Shown: positions 52,480 to 61,647, numbered from the stretch's first letter. The stretch: DNA of 61,792 nucleotides from Beijerinckiaceae bacterium (GCA_947453155.1 CANGFE010000006.1:1-61792), one strand, 5' to 3'. The notes: generated from the sequence alone by a model not told the origin. Translations and numbers: made by a program.

Positions 52480-53511
52480 ATGAAGACCGCCCCTGACGTC
52501 ATAGCCGCCATTGGCAACACGCCCCTAATCAAACTGCGCCATGCCTCGGAGGCGACCGGCTGCACGATTCTCGGCAAGGCGGAATTCATGAATCCCGGCG
52601 GCTCGGTGAAGGACCGCGCGGCTCTGGCCATCGTCCACGATGCCATGGCCAAAGGCCAGCTCAATCCCGGCGGGCTCATCGTCGAAGGCACGGCCGGCAA
52701 TACCGGCATTGGTCTGGCCTTGGTCGCCAATGCTTTGGGCTTCAAGACGGTGATCGTCATTCCTGACACGCAATCGCAGGAAAAGAAGGACATGCTCCGG
52801 CTGCAAGGCGCGGAGCTGATCGAAGTCCCCGCCGTGCCTTATGCCAACCCCAATAATTACGTCAAAGTCTCCGGTCGCCTCGCAGAACGTCTTGCCAAAG
52901 ACCATGCCCAAGGCGCGATCTGGGCCAATCAATTCGACAATGTCGCCAATCGGCGCGGTCATTACGAGACAACGGGCCCCGAGATTTACGCGCAGACCGA
53001 GGGCAAAGTGGATGGCTTCACCTGCGCGGTCGGCACGGGCGGCACGCTGGCTGGCGTCGGCATGGCCCTCAAAGAGCGCAATAAGAATATCAAAATTGCG
53101 ATCAGCGATCCGATGGGCGCAGCGCTCTATCATTATTACGCGCATGGCACATTGAAGGCCGAGGGATCCTCCATAACGGAAGGCATTGGTCAGGGCCGCA
53201 TCACCGCCAATCTCACCGATGCGCCGATCGATTTGGCTTTTCAGATCACGGATGAAGAAGCGCTGCCCATTCTCTTCGATCTGGCCGAGCAAGAAGGCAT
53301 GCTTTTGGGCGGCTCAGCTGCCATCAATATTGCAGGCGCGATGCGGCTCGCCAAAGAGATGGGCCCCGGCCATACGATCGTGACCATCCTGTGCGATGGC
53401 GGCGCGCGCTATGCATCCAAACTCTATAATCCGGCGTTTCTGCGCGAGAAGAACTTGCCAATCCCCGCTTGGATGGAACGCGCCTCGACCATCAAGCCTG
53501 ATCTTCAATGA
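52480..53511 (+). CDS. cysK: Cysteine synthase A (O-acetylserine sulfhydrylase)
   Basis: A 343-aa PLP enzyme that makes cysteine from O-acetylserine and sulfide. Motifs: IGNTPLIKLRHASEATGCTI, MNPGGSVKDRAALAIVHDAM (PLP-binding Lys), VEGTAGNTGIGLALVANALG (substrate loop), GTGGTLAGVGMALKERNKNI (phosphate-binding Gly loop), and LCDGGARYASKLYNPAFL at the end. The ATG at 52480 is used; a TTG at 52462 is in frame. The protein is a little longer than E. coli CysK, like other alphaproteobacterial members. An sseA gene follows about 190 bases downstream, giving a small sulfur cluster. Confidence 0.95.
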   Translation: MKTAPDVIAAIGNTPLIKLRHASEATGCTILGKAEFMNPGGSVKDRAALAIVHDAMAKGQLNPGGLIVEGTAGNTGIGLALVANALGFKTVIVIPDTQSQEKKDMLRLQGAELIEVPAVPYANPNNYVKVSGRLAERLAKDHAQGAIWANQFDNVANRRGHYETTGPEIYAQTEGKVDGFTCAVGTGGTLAGVGMALKERNKNIKIAISDPMGAALYHYYAHGTLKAEGSSITEGIGQGRITANLTDAPIDLAFQITDEEALPILFDLAEQEGMLLGGSAAINIAGAMRLAKEMGPGHTIVTILCDGGARYASKLYNPAFLREKNLPIPAWMERASTIKPDLQ

Positions 53512-53598
53512 TCAGCCGAAGCGTAAAATCGTCAAAAGGGCAGCGCCGAAAAAAGCGATAGCAAAAAAGATTTGAGAGAAAGGTGTGCGTGGTGCCAT
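53512..53598 (-). CDS. 28-aa small membrane protein
   Basis: A short frame starting MAPRTPFSQIFFAIAFFGAA and ending in LLTILRFG. It has a strong ribosome binding site (AGGAG 6 bases before the ATG at 53598) and one predicted membrane segment (residues about 8-25). Its stop codon abuts the cysK stop with no gap (TGATCA). Tiny single-span proteins like this usually act as regulators or accessory subunits of membrane complexes. I recognise no family. Confidence 0.55.
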   Translation of the reverse strand: MAPRTPFSQIFFAIAFFGAALLTILRFG

Positions 53599-53703
53599 GC
53601 CGCACTCCTACACCAAGCCGATTGAGGCACGTTTGAAGCGATCACGTCATAAGCGTGTTTTTGTGAATGGGTTCCTTAACCAAAACCAAGCGGGAGGCTT
53701 GAT

Positions 53704-54561
53704 ATGAGCAGCACGCACGCAACATTGCCCGCCCCTCTTGTCTCAGCGCAATGGCTGTCTGAAAAAATAGGTACGCCGGGCATCGTTATTATCGATGGCT
53801 CTTGGTATTTGCCCGCATTGAAGCGCGATCCGCATCAGGAATATCTCGAAGGCCATATTCCGGGTGCTGTCTTTTTCGATCTCGATGCCATCTCCTCGCA
53901 TGCAACTGATCTGCCGCATATGATGCCGGAGCCCACAGAATTTGCGAGCGCCATGCGCAAGCTGGGCATCAGCGATGGCGCCACCATCATTGTCTATGAT
54001 GGGCTCGGCCTGTTCTCGGCACCGCGCATCTGGTGGATGCTCAAAGCCTTTGGCGCGCGCGACGTGCATGTGCTGGATGGTGGCCTACCGGCATGGAAAG
54101 CGGCCAATCTTCCGCTGGAAGACGGCGACGTGATCCGCGCGCCGTCGCATTTCACGGCGCGACTGGATCATTCTGTGCTGGCGAGCCTTGGCGATGTGCA
54201 GCGCGCACTTGCCGCGCACGTGCAAGTGCTGGATGCACGCCCCGCTGAACGTTTTCGTGGTGAAGTCGCAGAACCCCGCCCCGGCCTGCGCATGGGCCAT
54301 ATTCCGGGATCGAAAAGCCTGCCCTTCTCGGCGCTGCTCGACAATGGCCGCATGAAGTCGCCCGATCAATTGAACGCCGTCTTTGCGCAAGCGGGCATTG
54401 ACGGCAGCAAGCCTGTCATCACGAGCTGCGGATCGGGCGTATCCGCTGCCATTATCACGCTCGCGCTGACAGTGGCCGGGCATAAGGCTGGCGCGCTTTA
54501 CGATGGTTCATGGGCGGAATGGGGCAAGGCCGATGGCCCTGCAATTGAAACCGGCCCCTAA
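53704..54561 (+). CDS. sseA: 3-mercaptopyruvate sulfurtransferase (rhodanese family)
   Basis: A 285-aa protein with two rhodanese domains. The first (residues about 15-130) contains LPALKRDPHQEYLEGHIPGA and lacks the active Cys. The second ends with VITSCGSGVSAAIITLALTV, where CGSGVSA is the 3-mercaptopyruvate-type active loop (Cys at about 240); thiosulfate rhodaneses have CRKGxT instead. It transfers sulfur from 3-mercaptopyruvate to thiols or cyanide. GGGAGG precedes the ATG. It probably links cysteine breakdown with the nearby cysK. Confidence 0.94.
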   Translation: MSSTHATLPAPLVSAQWLSEKIGTPGIVIIDGSWYLPALKRDPHQEYLEGHIPGAVFFDLDAISSHATDLPHMMPEPTEFASAMRKLGISDGATIIVYDGLGLFSAPRIWWMLKAFGARDVHVLDGGLPAWKAANLPLEDGDVIRAPSHFTARLDHSVLASLGDVQRALAAHVQVLDARPAERFRGEVAEPRPGLRMGHIPGSKSLPFSALLDNGRMKSPDQLNAVFAQAGIDGSKPVITSCGSGVSAAIITLALTVAGHKAGALYDGSWAEWGKADGPAIETGP

Positions 54562-54587
54562 GAAGAACATCTCAACCAAAAGAGATG

Positions 54588-54616
54588 AAGGGCTCGCGCA
54601 ACTCGCGCGGGCCCTT
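54588..54616 (+). terminator. Inverted repeat after sseA
   Basis: Arms AAGGGCTCGCGC (54588-54599) and GCGCGGGCCCTT (54605-54616) pair at 11 of 12 positions around a 5-base loop, 26 bases after the sseA stop. No T-tract follows, so it may need Rho or act as an mRNA end-stabiliser. Confidence 0.5.
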
Positions 54617-54691
54617 GCTCGTTCAAGGACGATAAGGCGCGGCGTGCCCCCTTACGATACGCGCCACGTGAGGTCTTTGAGGAGCCTAGCG

Positions 54692-55063
54692 ATGTGCGAT
54701 TATTCCCTCGAAATGTATGGATCGCGTCCCGCACGTGAACATGAACGCTATGTCACCACACGCTTCCCCTCCGGCAGCATAGGCTTTGCTGCTCCAGGTG
54801 ACTGCAACACAGCGGTCTGCGTGCAATATGACACGTCCCTGATGCTGGAAAATATCCCGCGCGAAATCCAGACGGCCCTTGCACTGCGCGAGATGGAAGA
54901 TGCCACTTTCATCCGTCTCGACCATGGCGCCTATCGCGATGGCATCCGCTTTTCCAATGGGCGCCAGATTTCCCTGCAACAGCTCTCAACCGGCGTCGGG
55001 GCGGTGGTGACTCGCGCTTTGGTGGCAGAAGCCCTGGTTCGGCCCAAGGCTCAGGTCATCTAA
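54692..55063 (+). CDS. Conserved hypothetical protein
   Basis: A 123-aa protein from the ATG at 54692 (GAGGAG 6 bases upstream); the same frame is open back to 54503 but overlaps sseA. The beginning (MCDYSLEMYGSRPAREHERY and FPSGSIGFAAPGDCNTAVCV) has three Cys residues and looks like a compact conserved domain seen as a hypothetical protein in Hyphomicrobiales. The second half (HGAYRDGIRFSNGRQISLQQ) is beta-like. No signal peptide or membrane segment. Function unknown; the Cys residues may bind metal or be redox-active. Confidence 0.7.
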   Translation: MCDYSLEMYGSRPAREHERYVTTRFPSGSIGFAAPGDCNTAVCVQYDTSLMLENIPREIQTALALREMEDATFIRLDHGAYRDGIRFSNGRQISLQQLSTGVGAVVTRALVAEALVRPKAQVI

Positions 55064-55703
<640 letters not shown>

Positions 55704-55840
55704 TCCTTCAGGGTCATCCCACAATTTGAATTGAACTTTCTCGTCAGATGGACACGCGCCATCTGACGGGCCTGCCAAAGCGGCCAATGTGCATCCGCGC
55801 ATGAAGCCCAAGACTTCTATCTCATGAGAGGGACTTTTCG

Positions 55841-57250
55841 ATGAAGAACGCCAAGGACGTCCTCAAGGCGATCAAAGACAATGACGTGAAATACGTCGAC
55901 CTGCGCTTCACCGATCCGCGCGGCAAGTGGCAGCACGTCACTTTCGACCAATCGCTGGTTGATGAAGAAATGTTCACCGAAGGCACGATGTTCGACGGTT
56001 CGTCGATCGCCGGCTGGAAGGCGATCAATGAATCCGACATGACCCTCATGCCTGATCCGACGAGCGCCTGCATGGATCCGTTCTTTGCGGCTTCCACCAT
56101 GGTCATCACCTGCGACGTCGTTGAGCCGTCCACGGGCGAGCCCTACAACCGCGATCCGCGCGGCATTGCCAAAAAGGCGGAAGCCTATCTGAAGTCGACG
56201 GGCATCGGCGACACGGTCTATGTCGGCCCCGAAGCTGAGTTCTTCGTGTTCGACGACGTGCGCTTTGCCTCCGAGCCGTACAATACGGGTTTCGTGCTCG
56301 ACAATATCGAACTGCCGACCAACATGGACACGCAGTATGAAGGCGGCAATCTCGGCCACCGCGTGCGTACCAAGGGCGGCTATTTCCCCGTACCGCCGAT
56401 CGACTCGGCGCAGGACATGCGCGGCGAAATGCTCGCGGCCATGCAGTCCATGGGCGCTGTCGTTGAAAAGCACCATCACGAAGTGGCGTCCGCCCAGCAC
56501 GAACTCGGTCTGAAGTTCGGCACGCTCACCACCATGGCCGACCATATGCAGGTCTATAAATACTGCATCCATCAGGTCGCGCAGAGCTACGGCAAGTCAG
56601 CCACTTTCATGCCGAAGCCCGTCTATGGGGACAATGGCTCGGGCATGCACGTTCACCAGTCGATCTGGAAGAGCGGCAAGCCGGTCATGGCTGGCAATAA
56701 ATACGCAGACCTCAGCCAGGAATGCCTGTGGTACATCGGCGGCATCATCAAGCATGCGAAGGCGCTCAACGCTTTCACCAATCCGTCGACCAATTCCTAC
56801 AAGCGTCTGGTCCCCGGCTACGAAGCCCCCGTGCTGCTCGCCTATTCGGCGCGCAACCGTTCGGCCTCTTGCCGTATTCCTTACACGTCGAACCCGAAGG
56901 CCAAACGCGTGGAAGTTCGCTTCCCCGATCCGACGGCCAATCCTTATCTGGCTTTCGCTGCCATGCTCATGGCTGGCCTCGACGGCATCCAGAACAAGAT
57001 CGATCCGGGTGCTGCCATGGACAAGGATCTCTACGATCTCCCCCCGAAGGAGCTCAAGAAGATCCCGACCGTTTGCGGCTCACTGCGTGAAGCTCTGTCG
57101 AACCTCGACAAGGACCGCACCTTCCTCAAGGCAGGCGGCGTGTTCAATGACGATTTCATCGACAGCTTCATCGATCTGAAGATGGAAGAAGTGATGCGCT
57201 TCGAAATGACGCCGCATCCGGTCGAATTCGACATGTATTATTCCTGCTGA
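55841..57250 (+). CDS. glnA: Glutamine synthetase type I
   Basis: GlnA (469 aa) makes glutamine from glutamate, ammonia and ATP; it forms a dodecamer. Motifs: [79 protein letters not shown] (ATP site) and [20 protein letters not shown]. The adenylylation site is the Tyr in [20 protein letters not shown], so activity is under PII/GlnE control. The upstream GAGAGGGA is a good ribosome binding site, 137 bases after glnB. A strong terminator follows. Confidence 0.98.
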   Translation: MKNAKDVLKAIKDNDVKYVDLRFTDPRGKWQHVTFDQSLVDEEMFTEGTMFDGSSIAGWKAINESDMTLMPDPTSACMDPFFAASTMVITCDVVEPSTGEPYNRDPRGIAKKAEAYLKSTGIGDTVYVGPEAEFFVFDDVRFASEPYNTGFVLDNIELPTNMDTQYEGGNLGHRVRTKGGYFPVPPIDSAQDMRGEMLAAMQSMGAVVEKHHHEVASAQHELGLKFGTLTTMADHMQVYKYCIHQVAQSYGKSATFMPKPVYGDNGSGMHVHQSIWKSGKPVMAGNKYADLSQECLWYIGGIIKHAKALNAFTNPSTNSYKRLVPGYEAPVLLAYSARNRSASCRIPYTSNPKAKRVEVRFPDPTANPYLAFAAMLMAGLDGIQNKIDPGAAMDKDLYDLPPKELKKIPTVCGSLREALSNLDKDRTFLKAGGVFNDDFIDSFIDLKMEEVMRFEMTPHPVEFDMYYSC

Positions 57251-57275
57251 TCTTTTCGCAGGACCCGAGACAGAA

Positions 57276-57304
57276 AAGGCCCGGAGCAATCCGGGCCTTT
57301 TTTA
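57276..57304 (+). terminator. Intrinsic terminator of glnA (bidirectional)
   Basis: AAGGCCCGGA pairs with TCCGGGCCTT around a GCAA tetraloop, followed by TTTTTT on the + strand. On the opposite strand the hairpin is followed by TTTTC, so it may also end the convergent antitoxin transcript. It starts 26 bases after the glnA stop. Confidence 0.9.
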
Positions 57305-57748
57305 TTCTGCAGCCTGCCGTGGCCGCGTGTTGCGGATTGGCTTTTTGACGCTCGCCTTGCGCAAAGGTTTGCGCGCAACGCTTTTCGCCTTCTTGCGCGC
57401 GGGCTTGATCAGCGGCTCCTCATCCTCGAGACCGATGGTTGCGAGTTTGACGGGCTGGCGATCGGGAAAACGCACGACCAGATCGAGGGTGCCGCCCATA
57501 GCCTCAACATAAGTGCGCAAAGTTGACAGCAGAAGGTCGCTACGGCCTTCAAGCTTGCTCACAGCCACCTGGCCGACGCCCAGTTTCTTGGCGAGTTTCT
57601 TCTGCGTCATCGCCCGCGCCTTGCGCATCTGCTTCAAGGTTTCGACTTCATTGATCAGCTCCGCTGATCTTTTATTGATAGCCGCCTGCTGCGCGGGGGG
57701 GAGCCGCGCAATCATCTCTTCCAATGTCACAAATCGTTTCTGTTCCAT
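57302..57748 (-). CDS. Xre/HigA-type antitoxin with basic C-terminal tail
   Basis: A 148-aa protein. Residues about 30-95 are a helix-turn-helix of the Xre type: LKQMRKARAMTQKKLAKKLG, VGQVAVSKLEGRSDLLLSTL and RTYVEAMGGTLDLVVRFPD, with a typical 'M-GG-L-L-V' end. This matches the antitoxin of HigBA modules in which the toxin gene comes first. The last 40 residues are unusual: KPARKKAKSVARKPLRKASV and then KKPIRNTRPRQ, a highly basic, disordered tail that may bind DNA or RNA. The ATG at 57748 lies inside the end of the toxin gene (22-base overlap), so it is translationally coupled. Confidence 0.85.
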   Translation of the reverse strand: MEQKRFVTLEEMIARLPPAQQAAINKRSAELINEVETLKQMRKARAMTQKKLAKKLGVGQVAVSKLEGRSDLLLSTLRTYVEAMGGTLDLVVRFPDRQPVKLATIGLEDEEPLIKPARKKAKSVARKPLRKASVKKPIRNTRPRQAAE

Positions 57749-58086
57749 CGCAAATGATCCCGCCAACGTTGTTCAGCTGTTCGAATGAGCCGCTTGTAAA
57801 AAAGCTCCGATTTCACTCCAGCCTTGGAACCGCCTACCAACAAAACAGCACGGCGAACTGGATCAAAAGCATAAGCAATTCGCCACGGGTGGCCGCCAAC
57901 ACTGCAACGCAATTCCTTCAAATTTGCCAATTGCGAACCTTTCAACGTGTCCGCATGAGGCCGCCCCAGTGCGGGACCGAAGGCTTTCAGCATGGCCACA
58001 GTGGAGTAAATTTCCTCCTGCTGGGATACCGGAAGCACCGAAATCTCCGCGTCAAAATCCGGATGCGCCAAAACCTGCCACACCAT
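57727..58086 (-). CDS. HigB/RelE-type toxin (phage-derived Gp49-like)
   Basis: A 119-aa protein of the RelE/HigB mRNA-interferase superfamily (Gp49-like branch). It starts MVWQVLAHPDFDAEISVLPV and contains ELRCSVGGHPWRIAYAFDPV and RRAVLLVGGSKAG, the strands and basic loop of that family. It would cleave mRNA at the ribosome and is neutralised by the downstream Xre antitoxin. The frame is open to 58203, but the ATG at 58086 begins the domain and has GAGG 9 bases upstream. The gene pair is flanked by glnA and by a stress cluster; its G+C appears ordinary. Confidence 0.82.
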   Translation of the reverse strand: MVWQVLAHPDFDAEISVLPVSQQEEIYSTVAMLKAFGPALGRPHADTLKGSQLANLKELRCSVGGHPWRIAYAFDPVRRAVLLVGGSKAGVKSELFYKRLIRTAEQRWRDHLRWNRNDL

Positions 58087-58088
58087 GA

Positions 58089-58110
58089 AATATAACCTCA
58101 AAGATATATT
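58089..58110. promoter_or_regulatory. Candidate operator of the toxin-antitoxin operon
   Basis: A perfect 6-bp inverted repeat, AATATA-N10-TATATT, lies at 58089-58094 and 58105-58110, just upstream of the toxin start and covering its ribosome binding site. Xre antitoxins usually bind such palindromes to repress their own operon. This is inferred. Confidence 0.4.
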
Positions 58111-58217
58111 CTGAAAAGCCCTGAAATATGTCCAAGCTTCTGTCAGCGCTTGATCCCCGTCAATGCTGTCTTGGCCATTCAGGGCGAGACTGCGCTCAAC
58201 CATAAGGAGAGAGCGCT

Positions 58218-58583
58218 ATGTCGCATTTTCATGCCGTCGTCTGGATCGACCACATGCAAGCGAAGATCTTTCACTTCGATGCGCAAGATGCAGACAAGCT
58301 TTCGCTTCACGCGCACCACCCCAAATTGGCAGAAAAGCATCACACGGATGAAAGCTTCTTCCATGCCGTGGCCAACGCATTCTCAGATGCCGGCGAAGTG
58401 CTCATCACAGGGCCTGCCCAAACTAAAATGGCTTTGGTGAAACATATTGCCCGCCACGACGCTCACCTTCTGTCGCGCATTGTCGGCGTTGAAACAGCTG
58501 ACCATCCCAGCGATGGACAAATTCTTGCCCATGCGCGGGCTTATTTTGAAACACATGATCATATGACGGCCCAGAAAGTCTGA
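58218..58583 (+). CDS. eRF1/Pelota-like translational machinery protein (putative)
   Basis: A 121-aa protein with a clear ribosome binding site (AAGGAGAG). It starts MSHFHAVVWIDHMQAKIFHF and later has FSDAGEVLITGPAQTKMALV and KHIARHDAHLLSRIVGVETA with DHPSDGQILAHARAYF. This pattern (VWIDHxxAxIF...H...) is that of small bacterial proteins annotated as translational machinery proteins, related to the eRF1/Pelota middle domain. The His-rich N-terminal part is notable. Such proteins are thought to act on ribosomes, but a function is not established. It opens a + strand cluster with a cytochrome c and a universal stress protein. Confidence 0.7.
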   Translation: MSHFHAVVWIDHMQAKIFHFDAQDADKLSLHAHHPKLAEKHHTDESFFHAVANAFSDAGEVLITGPAQTKMALVKHIARHDAHLLSRIVGVETADHPSDGQILAHARAYFETHDHMTAQKV

Positions 58584-58611
58584 CGGTCGTCACCAGCCAA
58601 GGATGACGCCC

Positions 58612-58941
58612 ATGCGCCTGCGCCCTCACCTTCTCTTTGCAAGTCTTGCCGTGTCAGTCCTGCAAGTGGGAGGTGCAAGCGCGGCGCAAGATGCCAAGCT
58701 CGTGCAGCAAGGCCAATTGCTCGCGCAATCCATGTGCGCGGACTGCCACACTTTTGGCGGCAACACGCGCTCGGACCGCCCTGCGCCAGATTTTTCTTCT
58801 GTGGGCGCCATGCCCTCGACGACAGCTTTGTCTCTGCGCGTCTTTCTCAAATCGTCTCACACCAATATGCCCAATCTCATTTTGGAAGAGGCGCAAATCG
58901 AAGCGCTGAGCGCTTTCATTCTTAGTCTTGGCGGCAAGTAA
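58612..58941 (+). CDS. Small mono-haem cytochrome c
   Basis: A 109-aa protein with a signal peptide (LLFASLAVSVLQVGGASAAQ). The haem site is SMCADCHTFGG (CxxCH), and the sixth ligand is probably the Met in SSHTNMPNLILEEAQIEALS. This is a periplasmic class I cytochrome c. The ATG at 58612 has AAGGA 8 bases upstream; the ATG at 58603 would directly touch that site, so it is rejected. It lies between the eRF1-like gene and the universal stress gene, suggesting a respiratory or redox-stress role. Confidence 0.9.
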   Translation: MRLRPHLLFASLAVSVLQVGGASAAQDAKLVQQGQLLAQSMCADCHTFGGNTRSDRPAPDFSSVGAMPSTTALSLRVFLKSSHTNMPNLILEEAQIEALSAFILSLGGK

Positions 58942-58955
58942 AATGGAGGGATTTA

Positions 58956-59396
58956 ATGACGTCGAAAATTTTGATTGCGACAGACGGTTCCGAAATTACG
59001 GAGAAAGCCGTCGATGAAGGCCTGAGCCTTGCCAAAAAGCTGGGCGCACAGGCCATCCTGCTAACGGTAACCGAACGCTGGTCCGCCTTTGAGATCGCGC
59101 GCGCCTCGCGCGCGACCAATCCCATTGCCCAATATGAAGAGCTCGCCGCCAAACATGCGACCGGCATTTTGGAAGCTGCCGGTGCCAAGGCGAAAGCGGC
59201 GGGCATCATCTACGACGCGATCCACAAAGCCGATGCGACACCCGCCGAGGCCATTGTGGGGGAAGCCGAGCGGCGCGGCGTCGATATGATTGTTATGGCG
59301 TCCAACAACCGGAAGGGCTTGGACAAAATGCTGGTCGGCAGCCAAACGCTGAAGGTTCTGGCCCTGACCGACAAGCCAGTGCTGGTCTATCGCTAG
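58956..59396 (+). CDS. Universal stress protein (UspA family)
   Basis: A 146-aa Usp. It begins KILIATDGSEITEKAVDEGL, contains RRGVDMIVMASNNRKGLDKM and ends LVGSQTLKVLALTDKPVLVY. The GxxGxxxxxxG(S/T) ATP motif is only partly kept: NRKGLDKMLVGSQT has the GS, but an Asn-Arg pair precedes where GxxG is expected, so ATP binding is uncertain. GGAGGG lies 5 bases before the ATG. It is the third gene of the eRF1-like/cytochrome/Usp cluster and is likely induced by stress or low energy. Confidence 0.92.
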   Translation: MTSKILIATDGSEITEKAVDEGLSLAKKLGAQAILLTVTERWSAFEIARASRATNPIAQYEELAAKHATGILEAAGAKAKAAGIIYDAIHKADATPAEAIVGEAERRGVDMIVMASNNRKGLDKMLVGSQTLKVLALTDKPVLVYR

Positions 59397-59547
59397 AGAA
59401 ATGGGGCGCTCCCCTGTGAATGAGGAGCGTTCTTATTCTGTTCCCTGTTGCGCGCCAGATAGGCTATGGTGCATCACCCCTGCCTGAGCGGGGTGAATCG
59501 CTTCGGGCCCTTCCGGCCCCTCCCCGCACCATTCGACAGGGTTTTTC

Positions 59548-61599
59548 ATGGCGTCAGATCGCGATCTCTTCGGCACGGGCGGCACCGCCCGCAAGCCCAA
59601 GCCCGGCAAAGCTGGGCCAGCGAAGACTCCCGCCAAATCCGGTGGCACACCTAATGAGGCGGGCTATACGGCTGCCTCCATTGAAGTGCTGGAAGGGCTC
59701 GAACCCGTTCGCCGTCGCCCCGGCATGTATATCGGCGGCACGGATGAAACCGCGCTCCACCATCTCTTTGCCGAAGTCATCGACAATTCCATGGATGAAG
59801 CGGTCGCGGGCCACGCGACCTTCATCGAAGTGAATCTCGATGCCGAAGGCTGGCTCACCGTCACCGACAATGGTCGCGGCATTCCGATTGATCCGCATCC
59901 CAAATATCCGAAAAAATCAGCCCTCGAAGTGATCATGACCGTGCTGCATGCGGGCGGCAAATTTGACTCAGGCGCCTATCAGACATCGGGCGGCCTGCAT
60001 GGCGTGGGCATTTCCGTCGTCAATGCTTTGTCCGAGCGGCTCGAAGTCGAAGTCGCACGCGGACAGATGCTCTATCGTCAGGTCTTTGAACAAGGCCATG
60101 TGAAGAGCAAGCTTGAAACCGTTGGCAAGGCGCCTAACCGCCGCGGCACGCGCGTGCGCTTCAAGCCCGACGCAGAAATTTTCGGCAAGAGCGCGCATTT
60201 CAAACCAGCACGCATCTTCCGTATGTCGCGCTCAAAAGCCTATCTCTTTGGTGGCGTCGAAATCCGCTGGTCCTGCACACCCGAGCTTGTTGCGGGAACC
60301 GAGATTCCGGCTGAAGCCGTCTTCCACTTCCCCGGCGGGCTGAAGGATTATCTTGCCCAAGATATCGAGGGTAAGGAACAAGTCGTCGAACAGGCTTTCA
60401 CTGGCAAAGTGGAAAAGCCCGGTGGGCATGGCTCACTGGAATGGGCTGTCTCATGGCTCACGCAAGACGATGGCTTTGTTCATTCCTATTGCAACACCAT
60501 TCCGACTGCCGATGGCGGCACGCATGAATCTGGGCTGCGCACAGCACTTTTGCGCGGTTTGAAAGATCACGCTGAGCGCATCAATCAAAGCAAGCGCTTT
60601 TCAAATGTCACCAGTGATGACGTGATGGCGACTTGCGCGGCGCTGATTTCCGTCTTTATTCGCGAACCGGAATTCCAAGGCCAGAACAAGGGCCGTCTGA
60701 TGACGGTCGAAGCCGCGAAGATCGTCGAAAACACGGTGCGCGATGCTTTCGATCATTGGCTGGCATCCGCACCAACCACGGCCAACAAGCTCATCGACTG
60801 GACGATTGAACGCTCGGAAGAGCGCCTGCGTCGTCGCGCGGAAAAAGATGTCGCGCGCAAGACAGCCACGCGGAAATTGCGCCTGCCCGGCAAACTCGCG
60901 GATTGCTCGAACAGCAATTCAGACAATTCCGAACTCTTCATTGTGGAAGGTGACTCGGCCGGCGGCTCTGCCAAACAGGCGCGTGATCGCGCGACACAGG
61001 CTGTGCTGCCTTTGCGCGGCAAGATTTTGAACGTGGCTTCCGCGACGCGCGACAAACTCGCAGGCAATCAGCAGATCGGTGATCTGGTGCTGGCACTCGG
61101 CTGCGGCACGGGCTCGCATTACAAAGAAGATGATCTGCGTTACGACAAAGTCATCATCATGACTGACGCGGATGTGGACGGCGCGCATATTGCCTCGCTC
61201 CTCATCACCTTCTTCTATCGGCAGATGCCCAAGCTCATCGATCAGGGGCATCTCTATCTGGCGGTGCCGCCGCTCTACAAACTCACGCAAGGGTCCAAGA
61301 GCGCCTATGCGCGCAATGATGCGCATAAGGATGAATTGGTCCGCACACTCTTTACCGGGCGCGGCAAGGTGGAAATGAGCCGCTTCAAAGGCCTTGGCGA
61401 AATGCTGCCAGCCCAGCTCAAGGAAACGACCATGGACCCGCGCAAGCGCACCCTCCTCAAAGTCGTCATCCAGCCCGAGGACCGTGAAGAGACCTCTTCC
61501 TCGGTGGAGCGACTCATGGGCAATAAGCCCGAAGCCCGTTTTGCCTTCATCCAGGAGCGAGCCACTTTCGCCGCCGAGAAGGAATTGGTCGATATTTGA
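59548..61599 (+). CDS. parE: DNA topoisomerase IV subunit B
   Basis: ParE (683 aa) supplies the ATPase part of topoisomerase IV, which decatenates sister chromosomes. After a basic N-terminal tail, the GHKL ATPase domain shows EVIDNSMDEAVAGHATFIEV and TVTDNGRGIPIDPHPKYPKK (Bergerat fold), then HAGGKFDSGAYQTSGGLHGV. The TOPRIM part has LFIVEGDSAGGSAKQARDRA and KVIIMTDADVDGAHIASLL. GyrB and ParE are close relatives; the missing GyrB-type insert, the length and the QAVLPLRGKILNVASATRDK type fit ParE. A short N-terminal extension is basic. parC is not in the window. Confidence 0.94.
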   Translation: MASDRDLFGTGGTARKPKPGKAGPAKTPAKSGGTPNEAGYTAASIEVLEGLEPVRRRPGMYIGGTDETALHHLFAEVIDNSMDEAVAGHATFIEVNLDAEGWLTVTDNGRGIPIDPHPKYPKKSALEVIMTVLHAGGKFDSGAYQTSGGLHGVGISVVNALSERLEVEVARGQMLYRQVFEQGHVKSKLETVGKAPNRRGTRVRFKPDAEIFGKSAHFKPARIFRMSRSKAYLFGGVEIRWSCTPELVAGTEIPAEAVFHFPGGLKDYLAQDIEGKEQVVEQAFTGKVEKPGGHGSLEWAVSWLTQDDGFVHSYCNTIPTADGGTHESGLRTALLRGLKDHAERINQSKRFSNVTSDDVMATCAALISVFIREPEFQGQNKGRLMTVEAAKIVENTVRDAFDHWLASAPTTANKLIDWTIERSEERLRRRAEKDVARKTATRKLRLPGKLADCSNSNSDNSELFIVEGDSAGGSAKQARDRATQAVLPLRGKILNVASATRDKLAGNQQIGDLVLALGCGTGSHYKEDDLRYDKVIIMTDADVDGAHIASLLITFFYRQMPKLIDQGHLYLAVPPLYKLTQGSKSAYARNDAHKDELVRTLFTGRGKVEMSRFKGLGEMLPAQLKETTMDPRKRTLLKVVIQPEDREETSSSVERLMGNKPEARFAFIQERATFAAEKELVDI

Positions 61600-61612
61600 G
61601 GGATCTGAGCCA

Positions 61613-61647
61613 CAGGGCCGGTCTTCCCCGGCTCTGGGCCCCTTTTT
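61613..61647 (+). terminator. Intrinsic terminator of parE
   Basis: CAGGGCCGG pairs with CCGGCTCTG (8 Watson-Crick pairs and one G-T) around TCTTCC; five T follow six bases after the stem. A second GGGCC/GGCCC pairing competes with it. It lies 14 bases after the parE stop. The last 145 bases of the window (61648-61792) show no supported gene. Confidence 0.65.

Noticed and set aside
57302-58110. Mobile island around the toxin-antitoxin genes
   Set aside because: No integrase, transposase, direct repeats or shift in base composition was seen on either side.
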